Shown piece by piece: positions 1-9,075 of a stretch of DNA of 32,330 nt. Source of the DNA: Symploca sp. SIO3C6 (GTDB taxonomy: Bacteria > Cyanobacteriota > Cyanobacteriia > Cyanobacteriales > Coleofasciculaceae). Below the pieces are notes generated by a model that saw nothing but the letters and a program-made list of their open reading frames with translations, was not told the origin of the DNA and did not search any database. The DNA lies in NCBI GenBank assembly GCA_010692425.1, contig JAAHHJ010000055.1, positions 1 through 32,330 on the forward strand, written 5' to 3'. Made by a program: the position numbers and the translations under genes. Every line of letters starts with the position of its first letter. Position 1 is the first letter of the stretch.

Positions 1-69
1 AAAATTTTCCCAGTGATAGTTGAGGAGCTGAAGGTGGACTAAGTATTTTTACTTAACAACTGCCTCGAT

Positions 70-723
70 TTAGCACTCGCTTTGAGCACCCTCAGTCCAT
101 GTGACAGTTGAGGGTGCGGAATGTGGGATGTAAGCACTCCGCCAATCGAAACGAGAGATTAGAAACTCAATCAATGGTGGAAATAAAATTACGCCGAGAG
201 CAAAGCCAATACTAGAAATTCCTACAGCTAAACTACGACGCTTAACAAACCAAATGTGAATGACATTAAGACTAACTAATGAGAGTGAACCCTGTCCAAG
301 ACTACGAATCAGTACAAAACCGATGGCAAGTGTAATTGGAGAGTTTACAAACCCCATCCATACACAGGCAAGGGCAAAGAGTGAGGCAATTATAATGACT
401 GCGTGGCGAGGTCCTCTATGATCAATCAAACGACCTACAAATGTTAGCAAGAAAGAGCCTGCAAGTGTTCCCAATGCATACATTAGTGCCACAGTTGAGC
501 GAGACACTTTCAAATCATTGATAATGCTATCGATAAAAACTGAAACTCCCACTGTTTGACCAGGAGTTGTCATTAATGCTCCCAAAGTACCAGCAACAAT
601 AATTACCCAACCGTAAAAAAAGGGGCAATTAGTGATGATTCGGCTGTACTTTGATGATTTATCCTCTAGTTGTTCTGGCAGAGGTTTTGCTGAGATGCCT
701 TCCTGCGGTATTTTTTGATTCAC
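70..723 (-). pseudogene. Truncated MFS transporter (N-terminal half)
   Basis: The 217 residues cover the first half of a major facilitator superfamily permease. A cytosolic N-terminus leads into about six hydrophobic helices, starting at YGWVIIVAGTLG (about residue 38). The loop between helices 2 and 3 carries the family signature GRLIDHRGPR. A full MFS protein has about 400 residues and 12 helices. Here homology stops after FDWRSAY (about residue 198), and the last 19 residues are read through an inverted repeat (86-117) before a stop. The start is GTG at 721-723, followed by MNQKIPQ. The substrate is unknown; the form resembles monocarboxylate or oxalate/formate-type MFS proteins. The missing helices 7-12 make it probably non-functional. 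It borders the defence locus. Confidence 0.8.
86..117. repeat. Inverted repeat at the MFS truncation point
   Basis: GCACCCTCA (86-94) and TGAGGGTGC (109-117) are perfect 9-bp inverted copies with a 14-nt loop. They lie exactly where the MFS reading frame stops resembling its family. This could be the scar of a small palindromic element, a terminator used after truncation, or a deletion hotspot. Confidence 0.5.
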
Positions 724-762
724 CAGTCTGTATATTCAGTAGGACTCTTGTATGATAATGAC

Positions 763-1210
763 CTACTCTTGAACATCAGGGTCAATCCCCATTTCCCGTA
801 GCCGTTGAGCAAGTCTTGCAGCTTTTTATTCAGCTTGCTCAGCTCTTTTTCGCTCCTGCTGGGCTTTGTATTCTGCTTGTTGAGTCCTTTATTTTTCTAA
901 CTCAGCCTGCTCATGACCTGTTAGCAAAAGATTTCCTTGATTATCCCACCAGCGCAACCATAGTTGTCGCTGATTTTGATATGCCCCTTGCCACAAACCT
1001 AGTTCTACTCCTAGTAGGGGAATTGGATAATGACCTCTAGGGTTAGGCTCTAATTTCTGGTAGTTGAAATCAAAGAGAATCGGTTAAGATCAGGCTTTGA
1101 GGATGCTCCTGGAAATTTTTCACAAAGGTGCCATCCGACTCTGGAAGTTGAATATGCTCGGGAAAAGGGGGCGGCAAATCCAAATCAATCTGAGTGGGAT
1201 TCTCGCTCAT
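763..1210 (-). pseudogene. Uma2-family (DUF820) protein remnant with internal deletion
   Basis: On the - strand ATG at 1210 opens MSENPTQIDLDLPPPFPEHI, a typical start for cyanobacterial Uma2 (PD-(D/E)XK-like, DUF820) proteins, and runs to LILTDSL before a TGA. The usual central nuclease fold is missing. In another frame the C-terminal part follows at once: YQKLEPNPRGHYPIPLLGVE, then LGLWQGAYQ and LRWWDNQGNLLLTG. A Glu/Gln/Lys-rich coiled tail ends in RLREMGIDPD. The tail has two in-frame TAA stops, after AELEK and after KRAEQAE. So there is a deletion with frameshift plus two nonsense changes. The + strand ORF over this stretch is only its antisense shadow. Confidence 0.8.
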
Positions 1211-1313
1211 TGGTGATTAGAGACTAGCTGGTATTTGATTTTACCACTTTTTAACCAATAACATCACCAGAGTTAATCATTATCGATTTCCTCAGATAGT
1301 ATTTCTTCGTTAT

Positions 1314-2522
1314 ATGCCTAAGCAAATTCAACCCAATATTAAAGCTCCTACTGTACTCGATTTGTTTTGTGGTGCTGGTGGGATGAGTTTAGGTTTCCAG
1401 CAGGCTGGATGTAAAATTTTGGGAGGCATTGATAATAATCCATATGCTGTCAAAACTCACCATAAAAATTTTCCTAACAGTAAACTGAGTAAGCTCAACT
1501 TTGGTGCTCAAGATATTGGAGATATTAATTTACTAGAACTCCCTATTAAGCCAGAAGATGTTGATATTTTAATTGGAGGACCACCTTGCCAAGTTTTTTC
1601 AGTTGTTGGCAGGGGAAAGATGAAGTCTCTAGGAAAGCAAATCCAAAGCGATACCAGAAACTTTATGTATAGGTATTTTGTTAATTTCATAAATTATTAT
1701 AGTCCTATTTTTTTTGTTATAGAAAATGTTAACACTCTCAAAAGTAACGCTATCTTTTCCACTATAACCAGAGAACTAGAAGAAGGATTGCCAGCTCACC
1801 GGCATGATTATCCAGGCTATAATGTTAAATACAAAATATTACTTGCTTCTGATTATGGCGTTCCTCAACTTAGGAAGCGTTTGTTTATTGTTGGTAGACG
1901 CAAAGACATTAACTTAAGCTTTGAGTTTCCCGAAAAAAATATATTGATACCAGTTTCCGTTGGAGAGGCTATCGGAGATTTACCACCATTAGAGCCCATA
2001 TCTATGCCATTGAGAAAAAAAATTAGCGGTCCTAAACAAGAAGATTTGGAAAAACAATATTATTGTTCACCTCAGTCAACATATCAGAAGAAGATGAGGA
2101 GCAAAATAAAAGAAGGAGAGGGTATCATTAATCATATATGTCGCGCACATAATGAACAAGATTTAGCTATATTTAAAATACTTCCTCAGGGCGGAAAATA
2201 TCTGGATTTACCCGAAGGACTTAGACGATATAGAGATGACATTTTTGAGGATAAGTATAAGCGTTTGAAATGGGATAAACCATCATGGACATTAACGGCT
2301 CATATGAAAAAAGATTGCCTAGCTTATATTCATCCAACTCAGACTAGAAGCATTTCTGTAAGAGAGGCTGCCAGACTCCAAAGCTTTCCTGATAATTTTA
2401 TATTTCATGCACCGATGACTAGGATGTTTGAGCTAGTTGGTAACTCGGTGCCGCCTCTTTTGGCAGAAGCGATCGCACATCCTATAGTTGAGGAAATAAA
2501 AGCATACTATGCAAATTCTTAG
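1314..2522 (+). CDS. drmMII: DNA (cytosine-5) methyltransferase, DISARM class 2 type
   Basis: A 402-residue C5 cytosine DNA methyltransferase. Conserved blocks appear in order: motif I DLFCGAGGMSLGF (about residues 16-28, SAM binding); motif IV GGPPCQVFS with catalytic Cys92; motif VI ENV with Glu137; motif VIII RKRLFIVGRR (about 190); a variable target-recognition region (about 220-330); and motif X ELVGNSVPPLLAEA near the end. All catalytic residues are present, so it should be active; its target site cannot be read from sequence. In class 2 DISARM this enzyme marks host DNA. It is unusual in being convergent with drmC: one base (2523) separates the two stop codons. An orphan Dcm-like enzyme is possible, but the neighbours argue for DISARM. 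A HIP1 octamer lies in the gene at 2469. Confidence 0.9.
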   Translation: MPKQIQPNIKAPTVLDLFCGAGGMSLGFQQAGCKILGGIDNNPYAVKTHHKNFPNSKLSKLNFGAQDIGDINLLELPIKPEDVDILIGGPPCQVFSVVGRGKMKSLGKQIQSDTRNFMYRYFVNFINYYSPIFFVIENVNTLKSNAIFSTITRELEEGLPAHRHDYPGYNVKYKILLASDYGVPQLRKRLFIVGRRKDINLSFEFPEKNILIPVSVGEAIGDLPPLEPISMPLRKKISGPKQEDLEKQYYCSPQSTYQKKMRSKIKEGEGIINHICRAHNEQDLAIFKILPQGGKYLDLPEGLRRYRDDIFEDKYKRLKWDKPSWTLTAHMKKDCLAYIHPTQTRSISVREAARLQSFPDNFIFHAPMTRMFELVGNSVPPLLAEAIAHPIVEEIKAYYANS

Positions 2523-2523
2523 T

Positions 2524-3024
2524 TCAGTCGATCTTAATAGTTACAGGTACAACTGTTGGAAGGCGAAGAAGACTATCAAAACACTTAGATATGGTGCCAA
2601 CTTCTTGATCACGAAGAATAATTCCTAGTTCATAGTTCTGCTTCATTCCACGCATACTCAAATTTGCTGAACCAATTAAAGCAACTGAACGGTCAACCAC
2701 AATTAATTTTGAATGTAATTCTTCAACTAAATCATTAAAATCATAAACCTCACAATAAGGGTATATTTTAACTAGGTTGAGCAAATATTTTTGAATTTCT
2801 GGAGGCTGCTTATTAAAGCGATTTATAATTGCCTTAAATTTGATTCCACGCTTCAGGCAGTCTTCTAACTCTTCAAGAATTGAATCAGCACCACCAGTAA
2901 CAGAATAAGCACATAGTAAAACCTCATGTTCTGCGTTTCTCAGAATATCTTTCAATGCTGATTTAACAGAGCGAATACCTATTCCCATCCAAGCTAGCCC
3001 AGTAACTACTGTTTGAACTGTCAT
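2524..3024 (-). CDS. drmC: DISARM protein DrmC, phospholipase D-like
   Basis: A 166-residue protein with one PLD/HKD catalytic motif: H104-x-K106-x4-D111-x6-G118-S-x-N121. The motif reads HSKLIVVDRS followed by ALIGSANLS. One HKD motif per chain implies dimerisation, as in Nuc/BfiI-type nucleases. Its ATG overlaps the drmB stop by four bases (ATGA, 3021-3024), indicating translational coupling, and it is the last gene of the drmA-drmB-drmC run. DrmC is a core DISARM protein, reported as dispensable in some assays. It seems short for the family, with only about 30 residues before the fold, though the PLD core is complete. Alone it would be called only a PLD-like protein; the operon gives the DISARM name. 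Confidence 0.85.
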   Translation of the reverse strand: MTVQTVVTGLAWMGIGIRSVKSALKDILRNAEHEVLLCAYSVTGGADSILEELEDCLKRGIKFKAIINRFNKQPPEIQKYLLNLVKIYPYCEVYDFNDLVEELHSKLIVVDRSVALIGSANLSMRGMKQNYELGIILRDQEVGTISKCFDSLLRLPTVVPVTIKID

Positions 3025-4847
3025 GGTAGGTTTTCTAGTAATAAACGCCTATCGAGTAAAGTATTCCTATGTTCACAGGAAGTTTCTGATATTAGCTGAC
3101 AAGCATAACAAGCTGCACCATTAACTTTGTCTTCTCCAAATTCTTCTTCAATACAAATGGGGTCATTGGAACAAGCATCTATATTGCGAAGGGCAGACTT
3201 GAGAATACGTTCAAAATGAGGAACTAGACCTATTAATCCTCCTAAGGTCCCATCACCGCCTGACTGCGCCGTGTAAAGTAGTAATCCTCCCACTTTTTTA
3301 TCGTTAATCGTACAACTATAAACTCGTTCGCGAATTGCTGCTGAAGAATAACCAGAATCCACTGAAAGAGCTGTAATTAAACGGTGAGACAGTGTATGCC
3401 ACCAGACAAAAACAGGATGTAGATACTCTTCTTTAGTTCCTGGCATAGCCTTGATTTTCCGGTAGCCATCTGATGAGTTATAGGCAGCTAGCCAGGGATG
3501 ATGAGCTTCTCCTTGTAAAGGAAAATGCTCTGAAACACCTTTTGGTTGAGTATCAGATACAAAATCTAGGAAAATGCCTTCGCCAAATAGTTCAACCCCC
3601 GGATGCCAAGCAATACTCTCATTGGGTGGCAGATAGTCAACAGGGACAATCCTTGCCTGATTATCTTCGTTAGTTGTATCTATAGGACGAGTGTAGCCGA
3701 TTTGTACCATGACTACTCGTAATCGAGTGAGGGGCGTTATCCTTAAAATTCTACCTGACTCTAACCTAAATCTTCTAACATTCTCTTTGTACACCTCAAA
3801 CTGATTTGGTCCTCCTGGTTTATCTGCTCGTTGGGGTGGAGCACCATCACTGGCGGCATTGCGTAAACTTAGAAACTCATCTTGCCTTAATGTTGCTTCG
3901 GTTAATTCTCTAGGATTTGTGATTTCACCTAAAATATCATCGATAGCCCCAAGTATTTCAGTCTCATCATACTGCTTGATAGTAGCAGCAATTGTTGGAT
4001 CGAGCAGTCGTCTAACTACTAGAGTATCTAAAATTTGGATAATCTGGTCTTTGGACTCTACAGTTATAGGCAATGCCGCAACAATAGAGCGACTCTGAAG
4101 TAAACGATGTAAAGCAGTATCCAGTGGAGGAATTGTCAGCGCAGACCTAACTTCAGCAACTCGCAAGTTAGCCGCACCGCGCTGAATTATCTTTGCAGGT
4201 TTATTACAATCTTCTTGACGATTGTTTTCTTCTGGAAAACGCCCTTTGCAAGGGAAATTTCTAGAATAAGCATTACCAAAATTAACATTTGCATGACATT
4301 CAGGACATTCAATTGTAATATTCCGTATCGCTCCTCCACCACCTTTCCACAACAAGTAGTCAGGCTTGCTACATCTTGGTTTATGTCTCAGCATTGAGCG
4401 CCAAGGAACTTCATTCAAGTGTCCATGAGAGCAAGCTAATACAAAACGCACTGCTTCTTCACGAGACTTAGCCCATGCTTCTACCCATTGACTTGCTGCC
4501 TGACATCTAGGACAACCAGTTAAGGACTGAGGTTGGTATTTATACAGAATGCCATGAGTAGGGCAGAGTGACCATCGTGGAAAATAGTAAGCGTTATGTA
4601 CCAGTCGATTCTCTGGTACTCCCAATTCCGCATTAGAAGGAATCCGAAAAATTTTTTTGTCATTTAGGAGAGTTTGGGAAAGTCGCAAATCTCGAATTTC
4701 ATAAGCATCTGGATGAGTATTTTCAAATAATCCTGAGTGGCTAGGAGCCGCGATAACAACAGGACCATCTGGAGTTTCTAAAACGCTGCTTGATCCAAAA
4801 GTAGTAATGTATTGGGAAGGACGTAGAGACTGACCTTTAGCTGCCAT
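3021..4847 (-). CDS. drmB: DISARM protein DrmB, DUF1998 family
   Basis: A 608-residue DUF1998 protein. The N-terminus LRPSQYITTFGSSSVLETP matches the usual start of DrmB/DUF1998 proteins. Cysteine clusters suggest zinc sites: Cys95, Cys112-x2-Cys115, Cys139, Cys159, Cys181-x2-Cys184, and the C-terminal Cys580-x2-Cys583 with Cys591. A late segment HTLSHRLITALSVDSGYSS fits the conserved DUF1998 core. DrmB partners the DrmA helicase; the known DrmAB complex binds DNA with a 5' overhang and is autoinhibited until triggered. The gene starts three bases after drmA stops and overlaps drmC by four bases, so the three genes form one operon. Confidence 0.9.
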   Translation of the reverse strand: MAAKGQSLRPSQYITTFGSSSVLETPDGPVVIAAPSHSGLFENTHPDAYEIRDLRLSQTLLNDKKIFRIPSNAELGVPENRLVHNAYYFPRWSLCPTHGILYKYQPQSLTGCPRCQAASQWVEAWAKSREEAVRFVLACSHGHLNEVPWRSMLRHKPRCSKPDYLLWKGGGGAIRNITIECPECHANVNFGNAYSRNFPCKGRFPEENNRQEDCNKPAKIIQRGAANLRVAEVRSALTIPPLDTALHRLLQSRSIVAALPITVESKDQIIQILDTLVVRRLLDPTIAATIKQYDETEILGAIDDILGEITNPRELTEATLRQDEFLSLRNAASDGAPPQRADKPGGPNQFEVYKENVRRFRLESGRILRITPLTRLRVVMVQIGYTRPIDTTNEDNQARIVPVDYLPPNESIAWHPGVELFGEGIFLDFVSDTQPKGVSEHFPLQGEAHHPWLAAYNSSDGYRKIKAMPGTKEEYLHPVFVWWHTLSHRLITALSVDSGYSSAAIRERVYSCTINDKKVGGLLLYTAQSGGDGTLGGLIGLVPHFERILKSALRNIDACSNDPICIEEEFGEDKVNGAACYACQLISETSCEHRNTLLDRRLLLENLP

Positions 4848-4850
4848 AAA

Positions 4851-7800
4851 TTAATCCTGTTGATTTCCTGACTTTTGCTGATTTGAACTAATTCTTCCGA
4901 AGCGTGTCATGCCTTCTACTTCGCGTAAAGATTGTGGAGCATTACGATAGACAACTGTAAAGTTTCTTTCTTGATGCTGCTCATCTCCCAACACAACCGC
5001 TTTTGTGGGATCTTTATCAATGGCATACTCTTCGTAAACTAAGTTACTCTCATTTTCTGCCACAGTTTGCCAGCGATCAAACCCACCTCGCACCTCACGA
5101 TCAACTTGATCTTCTGGGGGACGACGAATTTCCAGTTGAATTTGCGATCGCTTATTAATAACATCGTTGATTACTTGTAACTCCCGTGCCGAATTACGAA
5201 CATTTTGCATATGGAGAGCATTCCCTTTTGCTGCCCATTCTTGTGAAATCGACACACCCTGAATTTCTCTGGCTTGTCGCAGTAATGCCACCGCTACTGG
5301 TCCCATTCCACGCTCTCTTGCTCTAGCTGCAAAGGGAGTAACTGTGATTGGTTCTACATAGCGGTAAATTGCCCGATGATATCCAGTAAAAAATTCATAG
5401 TGATCTAAGTCTCTGGGGCGACTAGCCCGAAAGAAGGTAATCACTAATCCTCCTTGTCTACGACCGACGCGACCTGTAGCTTGAATATAAGATGAAGTTG
5501 TTTTGGGTTGACCATTAACAATCATTAACCCCAAACGATCAATATCAACACCTGTACCAAACATTGAGGTACTCAAAACAATGTCTTTTGCTTCAGGCAG
5601 TTCTTGGGAAAGATTAGTTAACAGTCCAGGTAATTCGGTAGAATCTTTACGGCTAGATAGCTCAATTTCTTCGCCTAAATCTCTTTCAACAACTCCTCTA
5701 GCCTCAGCAATATATCTCAGTCGTTCAGGAATATCTTGGCGATAAAGAGTTAAAGCTCCAGCTAGCTCGCGAATAGCATTAAAATACCCTACTAGCGTCC
5801 AGAATGGGTCACAATCACTATCACTGAATCCACCTTGTTTAATTTCCCAAATGCTTTGAAACATGGATGTATATAGACGGACAATAGGAGTTTGAGCACC
5901 TTTTCCAGGAGCGCAAACAGCAACATATAAGCGACCACTAGAATGCTGATTGTTAATATCTGTATCTACTGGGTGAACATTCGCTGGTGTTCTAGCAAAG
6001 AAACTATCTGCTGCTGATAAACTAGGAGGTGGAAATTGAAAAACAGTACGGTCAAATAAGCATTGCACTTGTGATTGAGACTGCCGCACTGTTGCAGTAG
6101 AAGCAATATATTTGGGGCTGACTTTTTTGCCTTGATATATTTGTTCGCATAGGGTATCGACAGCCGTCTCATAAAGACCAACCATACTCCCAAGTGGTCC
6201 CTCAATTAAGTGAAGTTCATCTTGTAGAATTAGGTCAGGTGGTAGGAGTGGATTTACTCTTTTAATATGAGTTTTTGGAGACGGAGAGTCAGTGCCTGTA
6301 TTATCGCGGTAGTAGCCTGTTCTGCTGTGATAGTGATTGATATTTCCAAAAAGCGCTCCTGCTCTTGGCTCAAATGCTAGACGAGCAAATTTATCTACTG
6401 TAGCTACTAACAAAGAAGGAATACGGGAATAGATTTGGTCATCAACTGTAAACGCAGAAATTGGTATTCTTGAGGAGTTTAAGTTGTATTTAAAAGCTTC
6501 TAATGGTTTTTCCCACGCAAAGTTTTCTGGTGTATCTAAAGCACCAATGCATTTCTGATCAAATGGTAGTGGTATTTTTTCATTCCATAGCTTATCTGTA
6601 TTTAGATCACAGTTTGGATTAGGGCAGTAAATTTCAAAATTTTCAATATTTTCTGCACCTCTACTACCTTTATAAGCTTTTTTAAAGTAGCCTGGCCTGC
6701 TGATTCTAAAGGAAACTAATCTTGCATAATTTAAAGAAGGTTGAACTTGCTTTTTCCACCAATCGTCAAGTCTTCCAGCTAAAACCCTCATACCTGGCTT
6801 GAGGCTGAAAGTCATTGACAGTGTTATGTAGTTATCGCTAGTCCCGTTTTCATAGACATTAAAACTAGGGACCGAGGTCATCTCATCTAACGGAATAACT
6901 TGGCTAGAAAGACACTGTAAGTTGACAGATCCTTTGATCACCAAATAGAGAGTATATCCCTCTCTCTTTGCACTCAGCCCATCTTTCGGGATAGCCAGAA
7001 TTGAACCACAACAGGGACAATTAAGAATCTGAGCAGGTTCACCCTCTGCTTTTTGACCTTTTAGTGCATTAATAGCACCACTGATATTAAGATGTGGAAA
7101 TCCTTTCAAACTGTTAGGTGTAACACTACCCCCAACCCACAAACCTGCAGAAAAGCGAGTACTGCCCCAAATATTACTATCTTTTAGTTTGCATTCTTTA
7201 GGTCGCCAGCCAACAGGAGGCCCCTTTCCTAAGTTTTCTACTCGCAACACCTCCGAAGTAACAATTAACCCCAAGGCACGACGGAACTGTTGAATTGTCA
7301 ATAATCTCAGGGTATACCTCGAAATAACACTAACACCATGTCCAGTGCGATCACCGTCAATATCTTTCTTTGACCTTAACCTTCTTAATCCGATCGTGAA
7401 AGCAGCTAAACCCAGATAAGCCTCAGTCTTACCACCACCAGTGGCAAAAGCCAGTAAATCACAAGTTGTGCGATCCGGATGCAGAGGATTTGCGATCGCA
7501 GGTATATTCATCAAGATGAAAGATAATTGGAAAGGTCGCCACTTAAAATCCTGCCCTCGTCTTCTCCAAAATGCTTGCAAGTCGATTGCTTTATTCGCAA
7601 AGCAAAAAGCCAATCTAACTTCTTCATTCCGAGCAATCAAATCAATTGCTTCTTGCATTCGTTGCATTGCTTGACGGCAGATGGCTAAATGCCGATTAGC
7701 TGCTCGATGATATTTAGAATTTAATTCACTAACTTGAGCTTGTTGTCGCTCAATCCAAGCACCATAACCATCTACAAGTGGTTGCAGTGCCTCAACCATT

Positions 7801-8831
7801 GCAGTTGCATTCCAAGTTTCTGCAAGCTTAGATGTGTTAAGTTCGGGAACTTGTCCCATTTTTTGGGGATCCCAATCAATTTCAGGAGATTGCACTGGGT
7901 AACAGGGTACATATTCTGTCCTACAGTCAGGCAAAATAAACTTCTGCCGTTGCCGTTTTCCGTACTGGGATTCGACAACTTCTCCGTCAATCCACTTCAG
8001 TGGATTTTCTCTCTGGCAAAGACGCTCAGGATCTATTTCCTTCCAGATAGCCGTGCACAAGTGACCGCGAGCATAAGCTTGATAGTCTTGGTATATTAGT
8101 GCTAGTGACTCATCCTCCTCTTCAAGGCTCCCCGGCTCAGGTTGTTCCTCAGAAGGCTGAAAACTATCAAAGGGCAACAGTTGTGTATTCTCCTCACAAA
8201 CAACCCGAATCTGAGGCTGAAAAATTATGTCACTTGTCTTAAATCGCCTCTTTCCAGACTCTTCCAATGGGTCAATCAGAGAAGTCTCATTTACCAAGTA
8301 AACCGATACCTTGTAGGTATTATCAGGAAGATGTACATACCGAAGACTGATTTTAACTTGGTCTTTTACGCAGATTATTCGATTCTCATTAACAGGAATC
8401 GGTTCAGGTGTAATGTAAAAGTTGGGAACTCGCCTGAAGACTTGTTTGCCCTGCGAACCTCTTTCTTCTTGATACCGTGCCCAAGTTGCACAAATGCTTA
8501 TATATGGCTCACCCCCATCTGTAGCGCCAACAAAAAGCGAAATACCCAGAGAACGTGGTTGAGATTTTGGATCTAGGACTGGTGCAACAGCAGTAACTGG
8601 CGCTTCTTCCTCTGAGTCATCATCGCTATACTCTTCTATCCCAGTTCCCAAAGTCTCAGCCTCACCCTCAATTTCCTTGGCATCATCATTACTAGCATCT
8701 TTGGGGATGAGAACACCTGTGATAAACTCACTGCGAGGATCTTGTTGACTTGGCAAAACCTCATCGCAAGATTTTCTGGGGCCGAGAACTTCTTTCCTGA
8801 GACTAAGTAGTAATTCTGTTCTTACTGACAC
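4851..8831 (-). CDS. drmA: DISARM helicase DrmA
   Basis: A 1326-residue superfamily 2 helicase-like ATPase. Walker A is ATGGGKTEAYLGLA with Lys468. Walker B is LILQDELHLIEG with D871-E-L-H, a DEAH variant with Leu at the third position. Motif III is IASTATVRQ. The C-terminal RecA lobe carries STSMFGTGVDIDRLGLMIV and motif VI QATGRVGRR (about 1117-1125). An acidic low-complexity stretch (about residues 45-80) lies near the N-terminus. Zinc-knuckle-like cysteine pairs lie between the lobes, such as CPCCGS (about 610) and CPNPNC (about 725). Length and order match DrmA. The start is GTG at 8829-8831. Two HIP1 octamers lie inside the gene (5144, 7492), so it has probably been in cyanobacteria for some time. 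Confidence 0.92.
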   Translation of the reverse strand: MSVRTELLLSLRKEVLGPRKSCDEVLPSQQDPRSEFITGVLIPKDASNDDAKEIEGEAETLGTGIEEYSDDDSEEEAPVTAVAPVLDPKSQPRSLGISLFVGATDGGEPYISICATWARYQEERGSQGKQVFRRVPNFYITPEPIPVNENRIICVKDQVKISLRYVHLPDNTYKVSVYLVNETSLIDPLEESGKRRFKTSDIIFQPQIRVVCEENTQLLPFDSFQPSEEQPEPGSLEEEDESLALIYQDYQAYARGHLCTAIWKEIDPERLCQRENPLKWIDGEVVESQYGKRQRQKFILPDCRTEYVPCYPVQSPEIDWDPQKMGQVPELNTSKLAETWNATAMVEALQPLVDGYGAWIERQQAQVSELNSKYHRAANRHLAICRQAMQRMQEAIDLIARNEEVRLAFCFANKAIDLQAFWRRRGQDFKWRPFQLSFILMNIPAIANPLHPDRTTCDLLAFATGGGKTEAYLGLAAFTIGLRRLRSKKDIDGDRTGHGVSVISRYTLRLLTIQQFRRALGLIVTSEVLRVENLGKGPPVGWRPKECKLKDSNIWGSTRFSAGLWVGGSVTPNSLKGFPHLNISGAINALKGQKAEGEPAQILNCPCCGSILAIPKDGLSAKREGYTLYLVIKGSVNLQCLSSQVIPLDEMTSVPSFNVYENGTSDNYITLSMTFSLKPGMRVLAGRLDDWWKKQVQPSLNYARLVSFRISRPGYFKKAYKGSRGAENIENFEIYCPNPNCDLNTDKLWNEKIPLPFDQKCIGALDTPENFAWEKPLEAFKYNLNSSRIPISAFTVDDQIYSRIPSLLVATVDKFARLAFEPRAGALFGNINHYHSRTGYYRDNTGTDSPSPKTHIKRVNPLLPPDLILQDELHLIEGPLGSMVGLYETAVDTLCEQIYQGKKVSPKYIASTATVRQSQSQVQCLFDRTVFQFPPPSLSAADSFFARTPANVHPVDTDINNQHSSGRLYVAVCAPGKGAQTPIVRLYTSMFQSIWEIKQGGFSDSDCDPFWTLVGYFNAIRELAGALTLYRQDIPERLRYIAEARGVVERDLGEEIELSSRKDSTELPGLLTNLSQELPEAKDIVLSTSMFGTGVDIDRLGLMIVNGQPKTTSSYIQATGRVGRRQGGLVITFFRASRPRDLDHYEFFTGYHRAIYRYVEPITVTPFAARARERGMGPVAVALLRQAREIQGVSISQEWAAKGNALHMQNVRNSARELQVINDVINKRSQIQLEIRRPPEDQVDREVRGGFDRWQTVAENESNLVYEEYAIDKDPTKAVVLGDEQHQERNFTVVYRNAPQSLREVEGMTRFGRISSNQQKSGNQQD

Positions 8832-9075
8832 AATATACCTGATTACGGAAGATCTATTTTGTTTTCAACTAACCTTAGTATTCCCACTTATTGCACTGGA
8901 TGTTACTGCTTTACATAAAGTTCCAGAGAGTTTTAAAATTGCCTTAACGAACAAACCTACTGGATTTCTGACTTGGTCTTGAGTTATCGCTTCTCGAGGC
9001 GATGCGATTGCTCTACTCAGCCAAATTACTCACTAACCTCTGAATCAATCTCTTACAGCTTCATAACAAGATATT

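Noticed and set aside
816-1040. A 74-residue + strand ORF
   Set aside because: It is the antisense of the Uma2 remnant; the - strand gives clear Uma2 blocks in the same place.
7734-8576. Open frames on the + strand inside drmA
   Set aside because: They lie antisense to well-conserved drmA coding sequence and have no Shine-Dalgarno or family features.
8832-9075. A possible missing drmE upstream of drmA
   Set aside because: The gap is only 244 bases with stops in all frames, too short for drmE or a recognisable piece of it.
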